Shown one piece after another: positions 24,499-36,591 of a stretch of 64,000 nucleotides of DNA (position 1 is its first letter; each line of letters begins with the position of its first letter). Position numbers and translations under genes: made by a program. The stretch lies in NCBI GenBank assembly GCA_958295515.1, contig CATQGW010000001.1, positions 706,923-770,922 on the forward strand, given 5' to 3'. This stretch comes from an uncultured Dehalococcoidia bacterium. Its GTDB lineage: Bacteria > Chloroflexota > Dehalococcoidia > Bin125. A model generated the notes under the pieces. The model had not been told where the DNA came from. It did not search any database and saw only the letters and a list, made by a program, of their open reading frames with translations.

Positions 24499-25014
24499 AT
24501 GGACGAACTGGGACTGAATATCGCCGGGCTGCTGACCCACTTCATCAGCTTCGGGGTGCTGCTCGGGCTGCTGATTCTGCTGTTCTACCGCCCCCTGCGG
24601 CGGGTGCTCGATGAGCGCCGCAGCCGAATCGAAGAGGGGCTGCGGGCCTCGGAGGCTGCGCAAGAGGCGGCCGAGGAGGCCAGCGCGGAAGCGCGCTCCG
24701 AGGTGCAGCAGGGCCGCGAAGAGGCTCAGCGTCTGGTCGCCCAGGCGCAGGAGATCGCGCAGCGGATCGAGGCCGAAGCGCGCAGCGGCGCGGAGCAGAG
24801 GGCCGACCAGTACGCCGAGCGGGTGCGCGCGGAGATCGAGCAGGAGCGCGATCAGGCCGTGCAGCAGCTGCGCGACGAGTTCGCGGACCTGACGATCGCC
24901 GCCGCCGAGCGGGTGATCGGCCAGTCGCTCAGCCGCGACGATCACCAGCGGATCATCAGCGAGGTGCTGGCGGAATCGGCCGTCGGCGCGTCCGATCGCA
25001 GCCAGCAGAACTAG
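24499..25014 (+). CDS. atpF: ATP synthase subunit b
   Basis: A 171-residue peripheral-stalk protein with one N-terminal transmembrane helix (about 10-30, ending in FYRPLRRVLDERRSRIEEGL) and a long Ala/Glu/Gln/Arg helix (about 40-145) that dimerises as a right-handed coiled coil. The last 25 residues bind subunit delta. Length and motif fit the family. It is followed by atpH after 15 bases. Confidence 0.95.
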   Translation: MDELGLNIAGLLTHFISFGVLLGLLILLFYRPLRRVLDERRSRIEEGLRASEAAQEAAEEASAEARSEVQQGREEAQRLVAQAQEIAQRIEAEARSGAEQRADQYAERVRAEIEQERDQAVQQLRDEFADLTIAAAERVIGQSLSRDDHQRIISEVLAESAVGASDRSQQN

Positions 25015-25029
25015 CGCTGAGGAGTATCA

Positions 25030-25575
25030 ATGCCGCCGCGAGATCCGGCCGCGAAGCGCTACGCCGACGCCGTCTTCGGCATCGCCGCCGACGGCGGCAC
25101 GGCCGAGCGGTGGGCGTCGGACCTCGATGACGTGGCCGCGCTCTTCGCCAACGCCGACGCGGCGGCGTTCTTCGCCAGCACGCGCGTCGCGCAGACGGAC
25201 AAAGAGCAGGTGATCGAGCAGGCGATGTCCGATGCGACTGCGGGGGGGCGCAATCTGGCCAAGCTGCTGGTGCGCAAGCGGCGCACGCGGCTGGCGGACC
25301 AGATCCGCGACGCCTTCCGGCAGCGTCTGAACAGCGAGCGCCGGATCGCCGAGGCAGTGGTGACGACGGCGGTGCCGCTGACTGACGAGGGGCGGGCTGC
25401 GGTCGAAGCGGCCGTGCGCCGTTACACGGACGCCTCGACCGTGGAGCTGAGCGAAACGGTGGACAGCGCGATCCTCGGCGGCGCGGTGCTGCGGATCGGC
25501 GATCGGATCATCGACGGCAGCGTGCGCACGCGGCTGAATTCGCTGCGCCGCAGCGTGGCCGGCGGCAATCTCTGA
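25030..25575 (+). CDS. atpH: ATP synthase subunit delta
   Basis: A 181-residue subunit joining the top of F1 to the b stalk. The N-terminal helical bundle starts with AAKRYADAVFGIA (about 7-19) and the C-terminal part has the family segment SAILGGAVLRIGDRIIDGSVRTRLNSLR (residues about 148-175; key Gly-Gly and Asp). A GAGGAG-like site precedes ATG 25030. It is full length and in the standard position between atpF and atpA. Confidence 0.95.
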   Translation: MPPRDPAAKRYADAVFGIAADGGTAERWASDLDDVAALFANADAAAFFASTRVAQTDKEQVIEQAMSDATAGGRNLAKLLVRKRRTRLADQIRDAFRQRLNSERRIAEAVVTTAVPLTDEGRAAVEAAVRRYTDASTVELSETVDSAILGGAVLRIGDRIIDGSVRTRLNSLRRSVAGGNL

Positions 25576-25615
25576 CCTGATGCAGACCATGCACATGCGG
25601 GAACGGAAGTGAACC

Positions 25616-27142
<1,527 letters not shown>

Positions 27143-27195
27143 ACGGACCAACGAGAACGGCGGCCGTCTGAGGCGGCGGGAGGCGCGAGAGACGC

Positions 27196-28071
27196 ATGGC
27201 CAACACCCGTGAAATTCGACGCCGCATCCGCTCCGTCGAGAACACCGCCAAAATCACCAACGCGCTCCAACTCGTGGCCGCCTCGAAGATGCGGCGCGCG
27301 CAGGACCGCGCGCTGCAGGCGCGGCCCTACGCGGAGAAGATGCGCGAGGTGCTCGGGCACCTCTCCGGCCTGATCGGCGACCCCGACGCCTCGCACGCGC
27401 TGCTCGAACGACGCGATGTGCGCGAAACCAGCGTGATCTTCGTCACGCCGGATCGCGGACTCTGCGGCGGGCTGATCGCCAATCTCGAGCGCCACGCCGG
27501 CGAAATCGTGCTGGGACCCGAAACCGGCGGCGATGTCTCGATGATCCCCGTGGGGCGCAAAGGCTCGGACTACTTCCGACGCTTCGGCGTCAACTATCAC
27601 GCGCAGTTTCAGGAGTTGGGCGACTACCCCGGCCTCGCGGAGACGCAGCCGATCTCGCGGATTGCGATGGAGGAGTACATCAACGGAGACGTGGACCGAG
27701 TGTTGCTGGTCTACGCCTCGTTCGTCAACACCGTGACGCAGATGCCGATCACGGTGCCGCTGCTGCCCGTCGAGCGGGCCGATGCCGCGGAGGGCGAGGA
27801 AGCGAGCGAGTCGGAGTACATCTTCGAACCTTCGCCGCAGGAGGTGCTGGCCGAGCTGCTGCCGCGCTACGTGGACCTGCTGGTTTACCAGGCGATTCTG
27901 GAGGCTGCGGCCTCCGAGCAATCGGCGCGGATGGTGGCGATGCGCAACGCTACAGACGCGGCGAACGAGATGATCGATGATCTCACGCTGGTCTACAACA
28001 AGGCGCGGCAGGAGCAGATCACGTCGGAGCTGCTGGACATCACCGGCGGCGTCGAAGCGATGCAGAGCTAG
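27196..28071 (+). CDS. atpG: ATP synthase subunit gamma
   Basis: A 291-residue central-shaft subunit. The N-terminal coiled-coil helix starts [20 protein letters not shown] and continues with ASKMRRAQ. The Rossmann-like middle has [10 protein letters not shown] (about 95-104), and the C-terminal helix carries the signature [17 protein letters not shown] (about 246-262), followed by [16 protein letters not shown]. Canonical length. The stop is 2 bases before the HAD gene inserted into this operon. Confidence 0.96.
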   Translation: MANTREIRRRIRSVENTAKITNALQLVAASKMRRAQDRALQARPYAEKMREVLGHLSGLIGDPDASHALLERRDVRETSVIFVTPDRGLCGGLIANLERHAGEIVLGPETGGDVSMIPVGRKGSDYFRRFGVNYHAQFQELGDYPGLAETQPISRIAMEEYINGDVDRVLLVYASFVNTVTQMPITVPLLPVERADAAEGEEASESEYIFEPSPQEVLAELLPRYVDLLVYQAILEAAASEQSARMVAMRNATDAANEMIDDLTLVYNKARQEQITSELLDITGGVEAMQS

Positions 28072-28073
28072 CC

Positions 28074-28751
28074 ATGGGCGCGAGCGGAGCCGCCGTGATC
28101 TTCGATATGGACGGCGTGCTGGTCGACGGCGAGCCGCTGCATTACGAGGTGGTGCGCCGCCTGCTTGCCGAAGAGGGCGTCGAGTTCGGCATGGACGATT
28201 ACCAGCGCTACCTCGGCACGACGCTGGAGAGCACCTGGAGCGATCTGCGCGAGCGCTACGGTCTGTCGCGCAGCTACGAGTGGTACGCGGCGGCCTACGA
28301 CCGCGAGGTGGTGCGCTCCTACCGCGAGGAGGCGGAACTGCTGCCGGGCGCGGAGGCGCTGCTGGCGCTGCTGGCCGAAGCCGCCGTGCCGCTGGCGCTC
28401 GCGTCGTCGTCGAACCGCGAATGGGTCGACGCCGCGCTCGACTCGTTGGGTCTGCGCCGCTTTTTCGACCAGACGGTGGCCGGCGACGAGGTGTCGCGCG
28501 GCAAGCCGGACCCGGAAATCTATCTGCGCGCCGCCGAGCGGCTGGGCGCCGCGCCCGGCTCCTGCGTCGCCGTGGAGGACGCTCCCGCGGGGATCGCCTC
28601 GGCGCGGGCGGCGGGCATGAGCGTGGTCGCCGTGCGCACGCCGATGACGGACGGCCTGCCTCTGACTGAGGCGAACTGGATCATCGATTCGCTGGCCGAC
28701 TTCGACCCCGCCTGGGTCGGCGCGGGAGCAGTCGAACAGCGGGTCAACTGA
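28074..28751 (+). CDS. HAD-superfamily phosphatase (beta-PGM-like) inside the atp operon
   Basis: A 225-residue HAD-IA hydrolase. Motif I is FDMDGVLVDG (about 10-19; nucleophile and acid/base Asp), motif II is ASSSN (about 103-107), the lysine is in RGKPDPEIYL (about 138-147) and motif IV is VAVEDAPAGIASA (about 163-175). A small helical cap is inserted between motifs I and II. Such enzymes dephosphorylate sugar phosphates or similar small molecules. It starts 2 bases after atpG and ends 57 bases before atpD, so it must be co-transcribed with the ATP synthase. Confidence 0.92.
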   Translation: MGASGAAVIFDMDGVLVDGEPLHYEVVRRLLAEEGVEFGMDDYQRYLGTTLESTWSDLRERYGLSRSYEWYAAAYDREVVRSYREEAELLPGAEALLALLAEAAVPLALASSSNREWVDAALDSLGLRRFFDQTVAGDEVSRGKPDPEIYLRAAERLGAAPGSCVAVEDAPAGIASARAAGMSVVAVRTPMTDGLPLTEANWIIDSLADFDPAWVGAGAVEQRVN

Positions 28752-28769
28752 GGATGATTGATACGATGA

Positions 28770-30218
<1,449 letters not shown>

Positions 30219-30260
30219 CGCCGCCGCGCTGCGAACGCGAGCAGAAGAAGGAGCGCGCGA

Positions 30261-30701
30261 ATGCCGTTGACGCTGGAAATCATCACCGGCGAGCGCCTGC
30301 TGCTGCGTCGGGAAGACGTGGACGAGGTGATCGCGCCCGGCAGCTTGGGCGAGCTGGGCGTTCTGCCCAACCACGCGCCGCTGATCACTTCGCTGCAGCC
30401 GGGCGAGCTGCGGGTCAAGTCGGGCGGCAGCGAGGATGACTTCTTCGTCTCCGGCGGCTTTCTCGAGGTCCAGAGCGATCAGGTCACGGTGCTGGCGGAC
30501 GCCGCCGAACGCGACTCGGAGATCGATCTGGAGCGCGCCGAGACCGCGCGCCAGCGGGCGCGCGAGCGGCTTGACCAGGCGACGGACGCGGACCGGGCCC
30601 GCGCGCAGGCTTCGCTCTCGCGCTCTCTCGGGCGCCTCAAAGTGCTCGAACGCCGCCGCCGCCGCACCAGCGGCCGCGAAATGGCTCGCCCCGGCGCCTG
30701 A
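30261..30701 (+). CDS. atpC: ATP synthase subunit epsilon
   Basis: A 146-residue subunit with an N-terminal beta-sandwich (about 1-85; GELGVLPNHAPLITSLQPGELRV spans about 31-53) and a C-terminal Arg-rich helical hairpin (about 90-140) able to inhibit ATP hydrolysis when extended. The last 20 residues are unusually Arg-rich. It closes the operon and is followed by a hairpin with a short T-run. Confidence 0.95.
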   Translation: MPLTLEIITGERLLLRREDVDEVIAPGSLGELGVLPNHAPLITSLQPGELRVKSGGSEDDFFVSGGFLEVQSDQVTVLADAAERDSEIDLERAETARQRARERLDQATDADRARAQASLSRSLGRLKVLERRRRRTSGREMARPGA

Positions 30702-30735
30702 GCTGCACCTTTCCTTCCCCTTGCAGGCTGCCTTT

Positions 30736-30764
30736 GGTCTCCCCCTGTGGGGGAGGGACCTTTG
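30736..30764 (+). terminator. putative terminator after atpC
   Basis: GGTCTCCCCC pairs with GGGGGA then GACC (with a GG bulge) around a TGT loop, followed by TTTGT. It begins 35 bases after the atpC stop. The T-run is short, so termination may be partial. The rest of the 190-base gap is pyrimidine-rich and holds no gene. Confidence 0.5.
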
Positions 30765-30891
30765 TACAACCCGTCTGGCTCTCGTTTCTGCCATTCCCAC
30801 CCCCACTCTCGTCATTCTCGTACCCCGCATCGCCGAGCGTCTCATAGGCTGGTAGCGGCCTAAGCGAGCGGTGTTGGCGAGGAAGGCGATG

Positions 30892-32175
30892 ATGGTTTCC
30901 CAATCTGAGCCTGCGCTGCGGATTACCGGGGGACGCCGCCTGGCTGGACGGGTTGAGGTCGGCGGGGCGAAAAACGCTGCGATGCCCTGCCTCGCGGCGG
31001 CGCTGCTGGCCAACAGCCCCTGCACGATCGAGCGCGTTCCCGATATCAGCGATGTGCGCGGCTTCTGCGGCATTCTCAAAGGTCTGGGCGCGGAGGTTTC
31101 CCACGATCGCGAGGCGGGCACGGTGGAAGTTTCGGTCGGCTCGGTCGACAGCCTGGCCGACAGCCCCTCGGCGGAGTTGGTCGCGCAGCAGCGCGCTTCC
31201 TACCTGACGGTCGGCGCGCTGCTCGGTCTGCGCGGCTATGTGTCCTGCGGTCCGCCGGGCGGAGACGACCTCGGCGCGCGCGGGCTCGACATTCATATCA
31301 AGGGCTTCCGCGAACTGGGCGCGGAGGTTGTGACTGACGACTACGGGACCCATGCGCGCGCGCCTGGTGGCCTGCGCGGCGCGACGTTGGCGCTGCGCCA
31401 ACCCAGCGTGCTGGCCACCGAAAATCTGCTGCTGGCCGCGGTGCTGGCCATGGGACGAACGCGGATCGAAAACGCCGCCTGCGAGCCGGAGATCGTCTGC
31501 CTCGCCGAGATGCTGGTCGCAATGGGCGCACGGATCTCCGGAGCCGGTTCGCCGGTCATCGAGATTGACGGCGTTGAGACGCTGGAGGGCGTGACCCATC
31601 AGCTGATTCCCGACCGGATCGAGGCGGGCACACTACTGATCGCGGCCGCGATCAGCGGCGGCCAGGCGACGCTTGGCGGCGTGCGCCCCGAGCAGATGGA
31701 GGCGACCTGCGCGGCGTTGGCGGAGGTGGGCGTATCGCTCACGGCCTCGCGCGACACGATCACCGCGAGCGCGTCGCAACCGCTGCGCGCGATCGAGCTG
31801 AAGACCGAACCACACCCCGGATTCCCGACCGATCTGCAAGCGCCGCTGACCGCGCTGCTGACGCAGGCCCACGGCGTCTCGACCATTGATGAGCAGCTGT
31901 TCGAGGATCGCACGCAGCATGTTGAGGGGCTGCGGCAGCTGGGCGCGGATCTGGACGCGCGCCGCAAGCCGCGGCTGGAAATCCGCGGGCCGTCGCCGCT
32001 GGTCGGCGCGAGCGTGGCCGGGCGCGATATCCGCGCGACCGCGGCGCTGGTGCTGGCTACGCTGGCCGCCGAGGGCGAATCGGAAGTAGGCGGCCTCGAT
32101 CACCTCGACCGCGGCTACGAGCGCTTCGAGCGCAAGCTGGCCGCGCTGGGCGCGAAGATCGAGCGCGTGGTCTGA
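30892..32175 (+). CDS. murA: UDP-GlcNAc 1-carboxyvinyltransferase (MurA), Cys-to-Asp active site
   Basis: A 427-residue enzyme that transfers enolpyruvate from PEP to UDP-GlcNAc, the first committed step of peptidoglycan synthesis. The inverse alpha/beta barrel family is clear from VGGAKNAAMP (Lys-Asn about 27-28), RASY (101-104), and DRGYERFERKL near the end. The catalytic loop, usually GGCAIGARP, reads GGDDLGARG with Asp 125 in place of Cys. AGGAAGG at 30880-30886 favours ATG 30892 (ATG 30889 is adjacent). It lies between the atp operon and mreB, same strand. Confidence 0.94.
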   Translation: MVSQSEPALRITGGRRLAGRVEVGGAKNAAMPCLAAALLANSPCTIERVPDISDVRGFCGILKGLGAEVSHDREAGTVEVSVGSVDSLADSPSAELVAQQRASYLTVGALLGLRGYVSCGPPGGDDLGARGLDIHIKGFRELGAEVVTDDYGTHARAPGGLRGATLALRQPSVLATENLLLAAVLAMGRTRIENAACEPEIVCLAEMLVAMGARISGAGSPVIEIDGVETLEGVTHQLIPDRIEAGTLLIAAAISGGQATLGGVRPEQMEATCAALAEVGVSLTASRDTITASASQPLRAIELKTEPHPGFPTDLQAPLTALLTQAHGVSTIDEQLFEDRTQHVEGLRQLGADLDARRKPRLEIRGPSPLVGASVAGRDIRATAALVLATLAAEGESEVGGLDHLDRGYERFERKLAALGAKIERVV

Positions 32176-32230
32176 GTGCAGGCGGCGAGTACACTGATCA
32201 GGCGGCGCGGGTGCGGAGGCGCGAGGGCAG

Positions 32231-33271
32231 ATGTTCTTCAGTAAGCGCGTGGGGATCGACCTCGGCACCGCGCACATTCGGATTGCCGTACCCAACCGTG
32301 GCATCGTCGTCAACGAGCCCTCCGTCGTTGCGCTCGACCCGCGCGAAAGCGCGGTGCTCGCCGCCGGCAGCGACGCGGCGCGAATGATCGGGCGCGCGCC
32401 TGAGACGATCAAGATCGTGCGTCCGATGCGCGAAGGGGTGATCGACGACTACCTGATCGTTGAGGCGCTGCTGCGTTACTACATCTCGCAGATCACCAGG
32501 CGGGTGAATTTGGTGCGCCCGGAGGTGATGGTGGCCACGCCGGCGGGTGTGACGAATGTGGAGCAGCGGGCGGTGCGCGATGCGGCCGAGCAGGCCGGCG
32601 CGCGACGCCCCGCGCATCTGATCGCTAACCCGCTCGCCGCCGCCATCGGCGCGGGGCTGCCGATGGGCGACGCGCAGGGCTCGCTGGTGGTGGACCTCGG
32701 CGCGGGACGCTCGGAGGCTGCGATTCTCTCGATGTACGGCGTGGTGGTTTGGGAGTCGGCGCGGATCGGCGGCGACGTGATCCGCACGGCGATCATTGAT
32801 TACGTACGGCGGCGGCACAACCTGCTGATCGGCGACCGCACAGCCGACGATCTGAAGGTGGCGATCGGGACCGCTGAGCCGCTGGAGCGTTCGCTGCGCA
32901 CCCAGGTGCGCGGGCGCGACGCGGCGACCGGCATGCCGCGCACTGTCGCGCTCACCTCCAACGAACTCGTGCCCTCCGTGCAGTCGGTGTTGGAAACGGT
33001 CGTGGAGGTGATTCGCACCACTCTGGAGCGCACGCCGCCGGAGCTGACTGCGGATGTGATTGATCGCGGGATGGTGTTGACCGGCGGCGGCGCGCTGCTG
33101 CGCGAGCTGGACAAATACCTCTCGGCGCAGACGGGCATCCCCGTTCACATCGCCGCGGAGCCGCGCGACGCTGTCGCGCTCGGCGCAGCCTTCGCGCTGG
33201 AAAACCTCGATCTGCTGCGCCCCAACCTGATCACGCCCGAAGGCGCGCTGACAGGCGGCGATCGGTTCTAG
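32231..33271 (+). CDS. mreB: MreB-family actin-like protein
   Basis: A 346-residue actin-fold ATPase that organises lateral cell-wall synthesis. Family marks are IDLGTA (9-14), PMREGVIDDYLIVEALLRYY (about 64-83), NPLAAAIGAGLP (about 137-148), and VLTGGGALLRELDKYLS (about 281-297). The phosphate loops deviate: IDLGTANT becomes IDLGTAHI, and DIGGGTTE becomes DLGAGRSE. It follows murA by 55 bases, which fits a cell-wall gene pair. No mreC or rodA is present in the window. Confidence 0.93.
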   Translation: MFFSKRVGIDLGTAHIRIAVPNRGIVVNEPSVVALDPRESAVLAAGSDAARMIGRAPETIKIVRPMREGVIDDYLIVEALLRYYISQITRRVNLVRPEVMVATPAGVTNVEQRAVRDAAEQAGARRPAHLIANPLAAAIGAGLPMGDAQGSLVVDLGAGRSEAAILSMYGVVVWESARIGGDVIRTAIIDYVRRRHNLLIGDRTADDLKVAIGTAEPLERSLRTQVRGRDAATGMPRTVALTSNELVPSVQSVLETVVEVIRTTLERTPPELTADVIDRGMVLTGGGALLRELDKYLSAQTGIPVHIAAEPRDAVALGAAFALENLDLLRPNLITPEGALTGGDRF

Positions 33272-33370
33272 CCGGCCCCGCCTGCGCGTCCATGCGCTCC
33301 AATTCGTCAACGAACACACCGGCCGACTCGAACACTTGATGCACACCTGAGGCCGCGAGCGCGGCTCGCC

Positions 33371-34561
33371 TTAGCTCGCCAGCCAAAGCCAGTCGCCGGC
33401 CGCGATCTCCAGGTCGGCCGAGCCGGGAATCAGCCTCGCGCCGCGCGCCGCGTACGCCCGCCACGCCGCGCCGTCCCAGATGAAGACCGCGCGCAGCCCG
33501 AGCCCCTCGCTCAGCGCCGACGCCGTGGTCGCCGCGCCGGCGTAGACAAACATCCGGTTTAGTGGATAGAGGCCGTAGAACACGGCGTACTGCATCAACG
33601 TCGCCTGCTCGCCCTGCACATCACCGCCCAGCGAGATCGTGTAGACGCCGCTCCCGAACTGTCGCAGCATCGCGGACAGATCAACGCGGATCGTGAAGGC
33701 CGCCCCCGACAACGCCCATTCCTCGGCTGCAATCGTTGGCAGCTCAACCCAGCCGCCGTCGCCGCGCGGCTCAACCGCGCCCGGCTCGGTGCAGGCCGGT
33801 GTCGTGCTTCGCCGCGTCCAGCGGGCGTGCGGAAAGACGGCTGCGACGGGGTAGCCGCCACAGTACGGACCGGTGTCATTGAGCGTGCCGCGCTGCTGCG
33901 GTTGAGGCGGCGGGTCGTGCTGCACTATCAGCCCCGCGCCCAACGACGCGCCGTTCACCGTGCGGCCCGACAACGTCAGCACGCCGCCCACGATTGCAGG
34001 CGGCCGATCGAGCCGCACATAGTCGCCCTCGAAATGCTGCACCGCCCGAAACAGGTAGTTCGCGCTGCCGCGCCAGGCGATTCCCACGTTGACCAACCGG
34101 TGCGCCGGATTCAGCAGGTTCGCGCGGTGCCCCGGCGAGCGCAGCCACCCGGCCATTGCTTCCCGAACCAGCCGCTCCAGATCGGGCCGCGCCGCCGACT
34201 CACGGATTGCGCACCGATCCATGCCCACTCGCCAGGCGTTACTCTCCGCCACGTTCTCGGCGTTGGCCTGGTATCCGCCCCGCAGCGAGTAGCGCATGTA
34301 CGGCTTCAGGCCGTCCAGCCCCCAATGCGAGTGAAAGCACCCGGCCACCATCTGTTCGGCGTGCAGCTGCGCCGCGCCATTGGCGCCCAGCCGCACCGGC
34401 GGCGCGCCCGCCTCCCGACGCGCGTCGTTGATCAACTCCAGCATCAGCTGCTTCAGCTCGAGATGGCGCTGCGCCGGATCGTTTGCGCCGGCGGAGCCCC
34501 ACAAGACGCAGAGCGCCAGGACGATCGCGCCCGAGCCGACGATCCAACGCACGGGCAACAC
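33371..34561 (-). CDS. secreted CAP (SCP/PR1)-domain protein
   Basis: A 396-residue exported protein: signal peptide about 1-26 (GAIVLALCVLWGSAGA), CAP domain about 32-185 with HSHWGLDG, AENVAES and SPGHRANLLNPAHRLVNVGIAW, then a beta-rich C-terminal region (about 195-396) that may bind the cell surface. CAP proteins act outside the cell, with roles from lipid binding to proteolysis. GTG 34561 overlaps the stop of the upstream LysM-like gene by one base (TAGTG), so the two are translationally coupled. Confidence 0.9.
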   Translation of the reverse strand: MLPVRWIVGSGAIVLALCVLWGSAGANDPAQRHLELKQLMLELINDARREAGAPPVRLGANGAAQLHAEQMVAGCFHSHWGLDGLKPYMRYSLRGGYQANAENVAESNAWRVGMDRCAIRESAARPDLERLVREAMAGWLRSPGHRANLLNPAHRLVNVGIAWRGSANYLFRAVQHFEGDYVRLDRPPAIVGGVLTLSGRTVNGASLGAGLIVQHDPPPQPQQRGTLNDTGPYCGGYPVAAVFPHARWTRRSTTPACTEPGAVEPRGDGGWVELPTIAAEEWALSGAAFTIRVDLSAMLRQFGSGVYTISLGGDVQGEQATLMQYAVFYGLYPLNRMFVYAGAATTASALSEGLGLRAVFIWDGAAWRAYAARGARLIPGSADLEIAAGDWLWLAS

Positions 34562-34788
34562 TACGAAGGCGGCGGCTCGAGGTAGACGAGGTCGCTGACC
34601 AGCAGCGGACGGCCGGTCGGAAAGAACGCTCTACCCAGGTGCGGGTTCCACTGCTCCAACAGCCGCGCTGCCTCCTCCACCTCCAGGTCGGGCAGTTCGC
34701 GCTGCGCAAGACTCTCGAATGTGTCGCCCTCGCGGGGGCGCGCGACGCGGCGCAACGGCGGCAAATGCAGGTGATTCGGTCGGCTCAT
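34561..34788 (-). CDS. LysM-like small protein coupled to the CAP gene
   Basis: A 75-residue protein from ATG 34788. REGDTFESLAQREL (about 18-31), a helix, WNPHLG and a closing LLVSDLVYLEPPP resemble a LysM or phage-tail-X-type peptidoglycan-binding fold: strand, two helices, strand. There is no signal peptide, which is odd for a LysM protein. The coupling to an exported CAP protein suggests a shared envelope role. Divergent from the amidohydrolase gene. Confidence 0.6.
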   Translation of the reverse strand: MSRPNHLHLPPLRRVARPREGDTFESLAQRELPDLEVEEAARLLEQWNPHLGRAFFPTGRPLLVSDLVYLEPPPS

Positions 34789-34855
34789 GCCGCTATGATA
34801 TTGGGTGCGCGCGCGGCAATCGCGCCCTGCCGGATCTGCTGAGATTGAGTCGACC

Positions 34856-36553
34856 ATGGACCTCGTCATCCGCAACGCTTACATCTACGACGGCTCCGGC
34901 ATGCCCGGCTACCGCGGCGAAATCGGAGTCCGCGGCGGGCGGATCGCCCGCGTTGGCCGCGTGCCCGAGCGCGGCGCGCGCGAGATCGACGCCGGCGGGC
35001 TGGCCGCCGCGCCGGGCTTCATCGATCCCCACACCCACTACGACGCGCAGCTCTGCTGGGACGGGCAGGCGCGCCCGTCGCTGGAGCACGGCGTGACCAC
35101 GGTGGTGACCGGCAACTGTTCGCTCACCCTCGCGCCGCTGCGCGAGCAGCAACGCGACCGTCTCTGCCGCATGTTCCGCCAGATTGAAGACCTGCCGATG
35201 GCGGCCTTCGAGGACGGCATCGACTGGATCTGGGAAACGTTCGACGACTATCTCAAGGCGGTCGAGCCGAAGCTGAGCATCAACCTTGCGCCGCTGGTCG
35301 GGCATAGCGCGATCCGCATGTGGGTGATGGGCGAGGAGGCGTTCGAGCGCGAGGCCAACGAGACCGAAATCGTGGAGATGCAGCGCATCCTCGCTGAGTG
35401 CCTGGTCGCCGGCGCAAGCGGGCTGAGTACCTCCTACGTGGATGTGGACGACAGCTGGCGTCCCGTCCCCAGCCGCTTCGCGGGGCACGAGGAAATCCGC
35501 GCGCTCGCGCGTACGCTCGGCGAAGTGGGGCACGGCGTGCTGCAGATCGTCCCCGAGTTCTACGACACCAGCCTGATGCTCAGCCGCGTGGACATGCTGG
35601 CTGAGCTGTCGCTGGAGTTCGGCATTCCCACGACGCTCTCGCCGCTCTTCGAGTCGGCGCAGACGCCGGAGCTGGTCGGCGCGGTGCTGGCGCGGGTGCA
35701 GGAGTGGTCGGAGCTCGGCGCGCGCGTCTGGCCGCAGGTGCAGACCCGCCCGATCGACATCAACTTCACGCTGCGCGAGCGCAACTTCATGCTGCTCGCG
35801 ATGCCGACCTGGTTCGAGGTGCTCAACCTGCCGACCAAAGAGGAGAAGATCGCGCGCTACCGAGATCCGGAGACGCGCGCAAAGCTGGTCGCTGAAGTCG
35901 CGCCGGCGGGGGCGAGCTTCCTCGGCAACCGCGTCGCCGACGCCTTCGTGCGCGGCGTCGCGCTGGAGCGCAACGCACCGCTGCTCGGCCGCACGCTGCG
36001 CGAGATCGCGGAGGAACGCGGGACCACTCCGGCCGAGGCGATGATCGATCTGGCGCTCGAAGAAGACCTCGAAACCGAGTTCAAGAACGGCGGCCTGCTG
36101 CACACCGACCCCGAAATCGTGGGCGAGATGCTGGCCAACGACTATGTGTTGATTGGCGCTTCGGACGCCGGCGCGCATGTGCAGGCGTTCGCCACCAACG
36201 GCGACACCGGCTACCTGTTCAGCAAGTTCGTGCGCGAGACGGGGGCGCTCTCGATGCCCGCTGCGATCCGCAAGATCACCCACGACACGGCCAGCGCCTG
36301 GGGGCTGCGCGACCGCGGCCTGCTGCACCCCGGCTACGGCGCGGACATCGTGCTCTTCGACCCGGAGCGGATCGCCCGCGACGAGGAGATCGGCGTGCGC
36401 GACCTGCCCGGCGACGGCTACCGCTACATCCGCAAGGCGCTGGGCGTGGAGACGGTGATCGTCAACGGCGAGGTCGCCTACAGCGCGTCCGAGGGCTACA
36501 GCGACAGCACCTCCGGCGAGCTGGTGACGCTGCAAACGCCCGGCGCGGCGTAA
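34856..36553 (+). CDS. N-acyl-D-amino-acid deacylase family amidohydrolase
   Basis: A 565-residue amidohydrolase-fold protein (amidohydro_3, D-aminoacylase-like). The start MDLVIRNAYIYDGSG is typical, and the metal site begins with GFIDPHTHYDAQLCWD (about 58-73). Later features are VTGNCS (about 84-89), LVGHSAIR, and the C-terminal SDAGAHVQ and GLLHPGYGADIVLFDPE. These enzymes cleave N-acyl groups from D-amino acids or related amides; the actual substrate here is open. ATG 34856 is chosen over the upstream TTG/GTG extension. Confidence 0.9.
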   Translation: MDLVIRNAYIYDGSGMPGYRGEIGVRGGRIARVGRVPERGAREIDAGGLAAAPGFIDPHTHYDAQLCWDGQARPSLEHGVTTVVTGNCSLTLAPLREQQRDRLCRMFRQIEDLPMAAFEDGIDWIWETFDDYLKAVEPKLSINLAPLVGHSAIRMWVMGEEAFEREANETEIVEMQRILAECLVAGASGLSTSYVDVDDSWRPVPSRFAGHEEIRALARTLGEVGHGVLQIVPEFYDTSLMLSRVDMLAELSLEFGIPTTLSPLFESAQTPELVGAVLARVQEWSELGARVWPQVQTRPIDINFTLRERNFMLLAMPTWFEVLNLPTKEEKIARYRDPETRAKLVAEVAPAGASFLGNRVADAFVRGVALERNAPLLGRTLREIAEERGTTPAEAMIDLALEEDLETEFKNGGLLHTDPEIVGEMLANDYVLIGASDAGAHVQAFATNGDTGYLFSKFVRETGALSMPAAIRKITHDTASAWGLRDRGLLHPGYGADIVLFDPERIARDEEIGVRDLPGDGYRYIRKALGVETVIVNGEVAYSASEGYSDSTSGELVTLQTPGAA

Positions 36554-36591
36554 GCCGGCGCGCTGCCCCACCGGCCTCGCGCCTGATCCTG

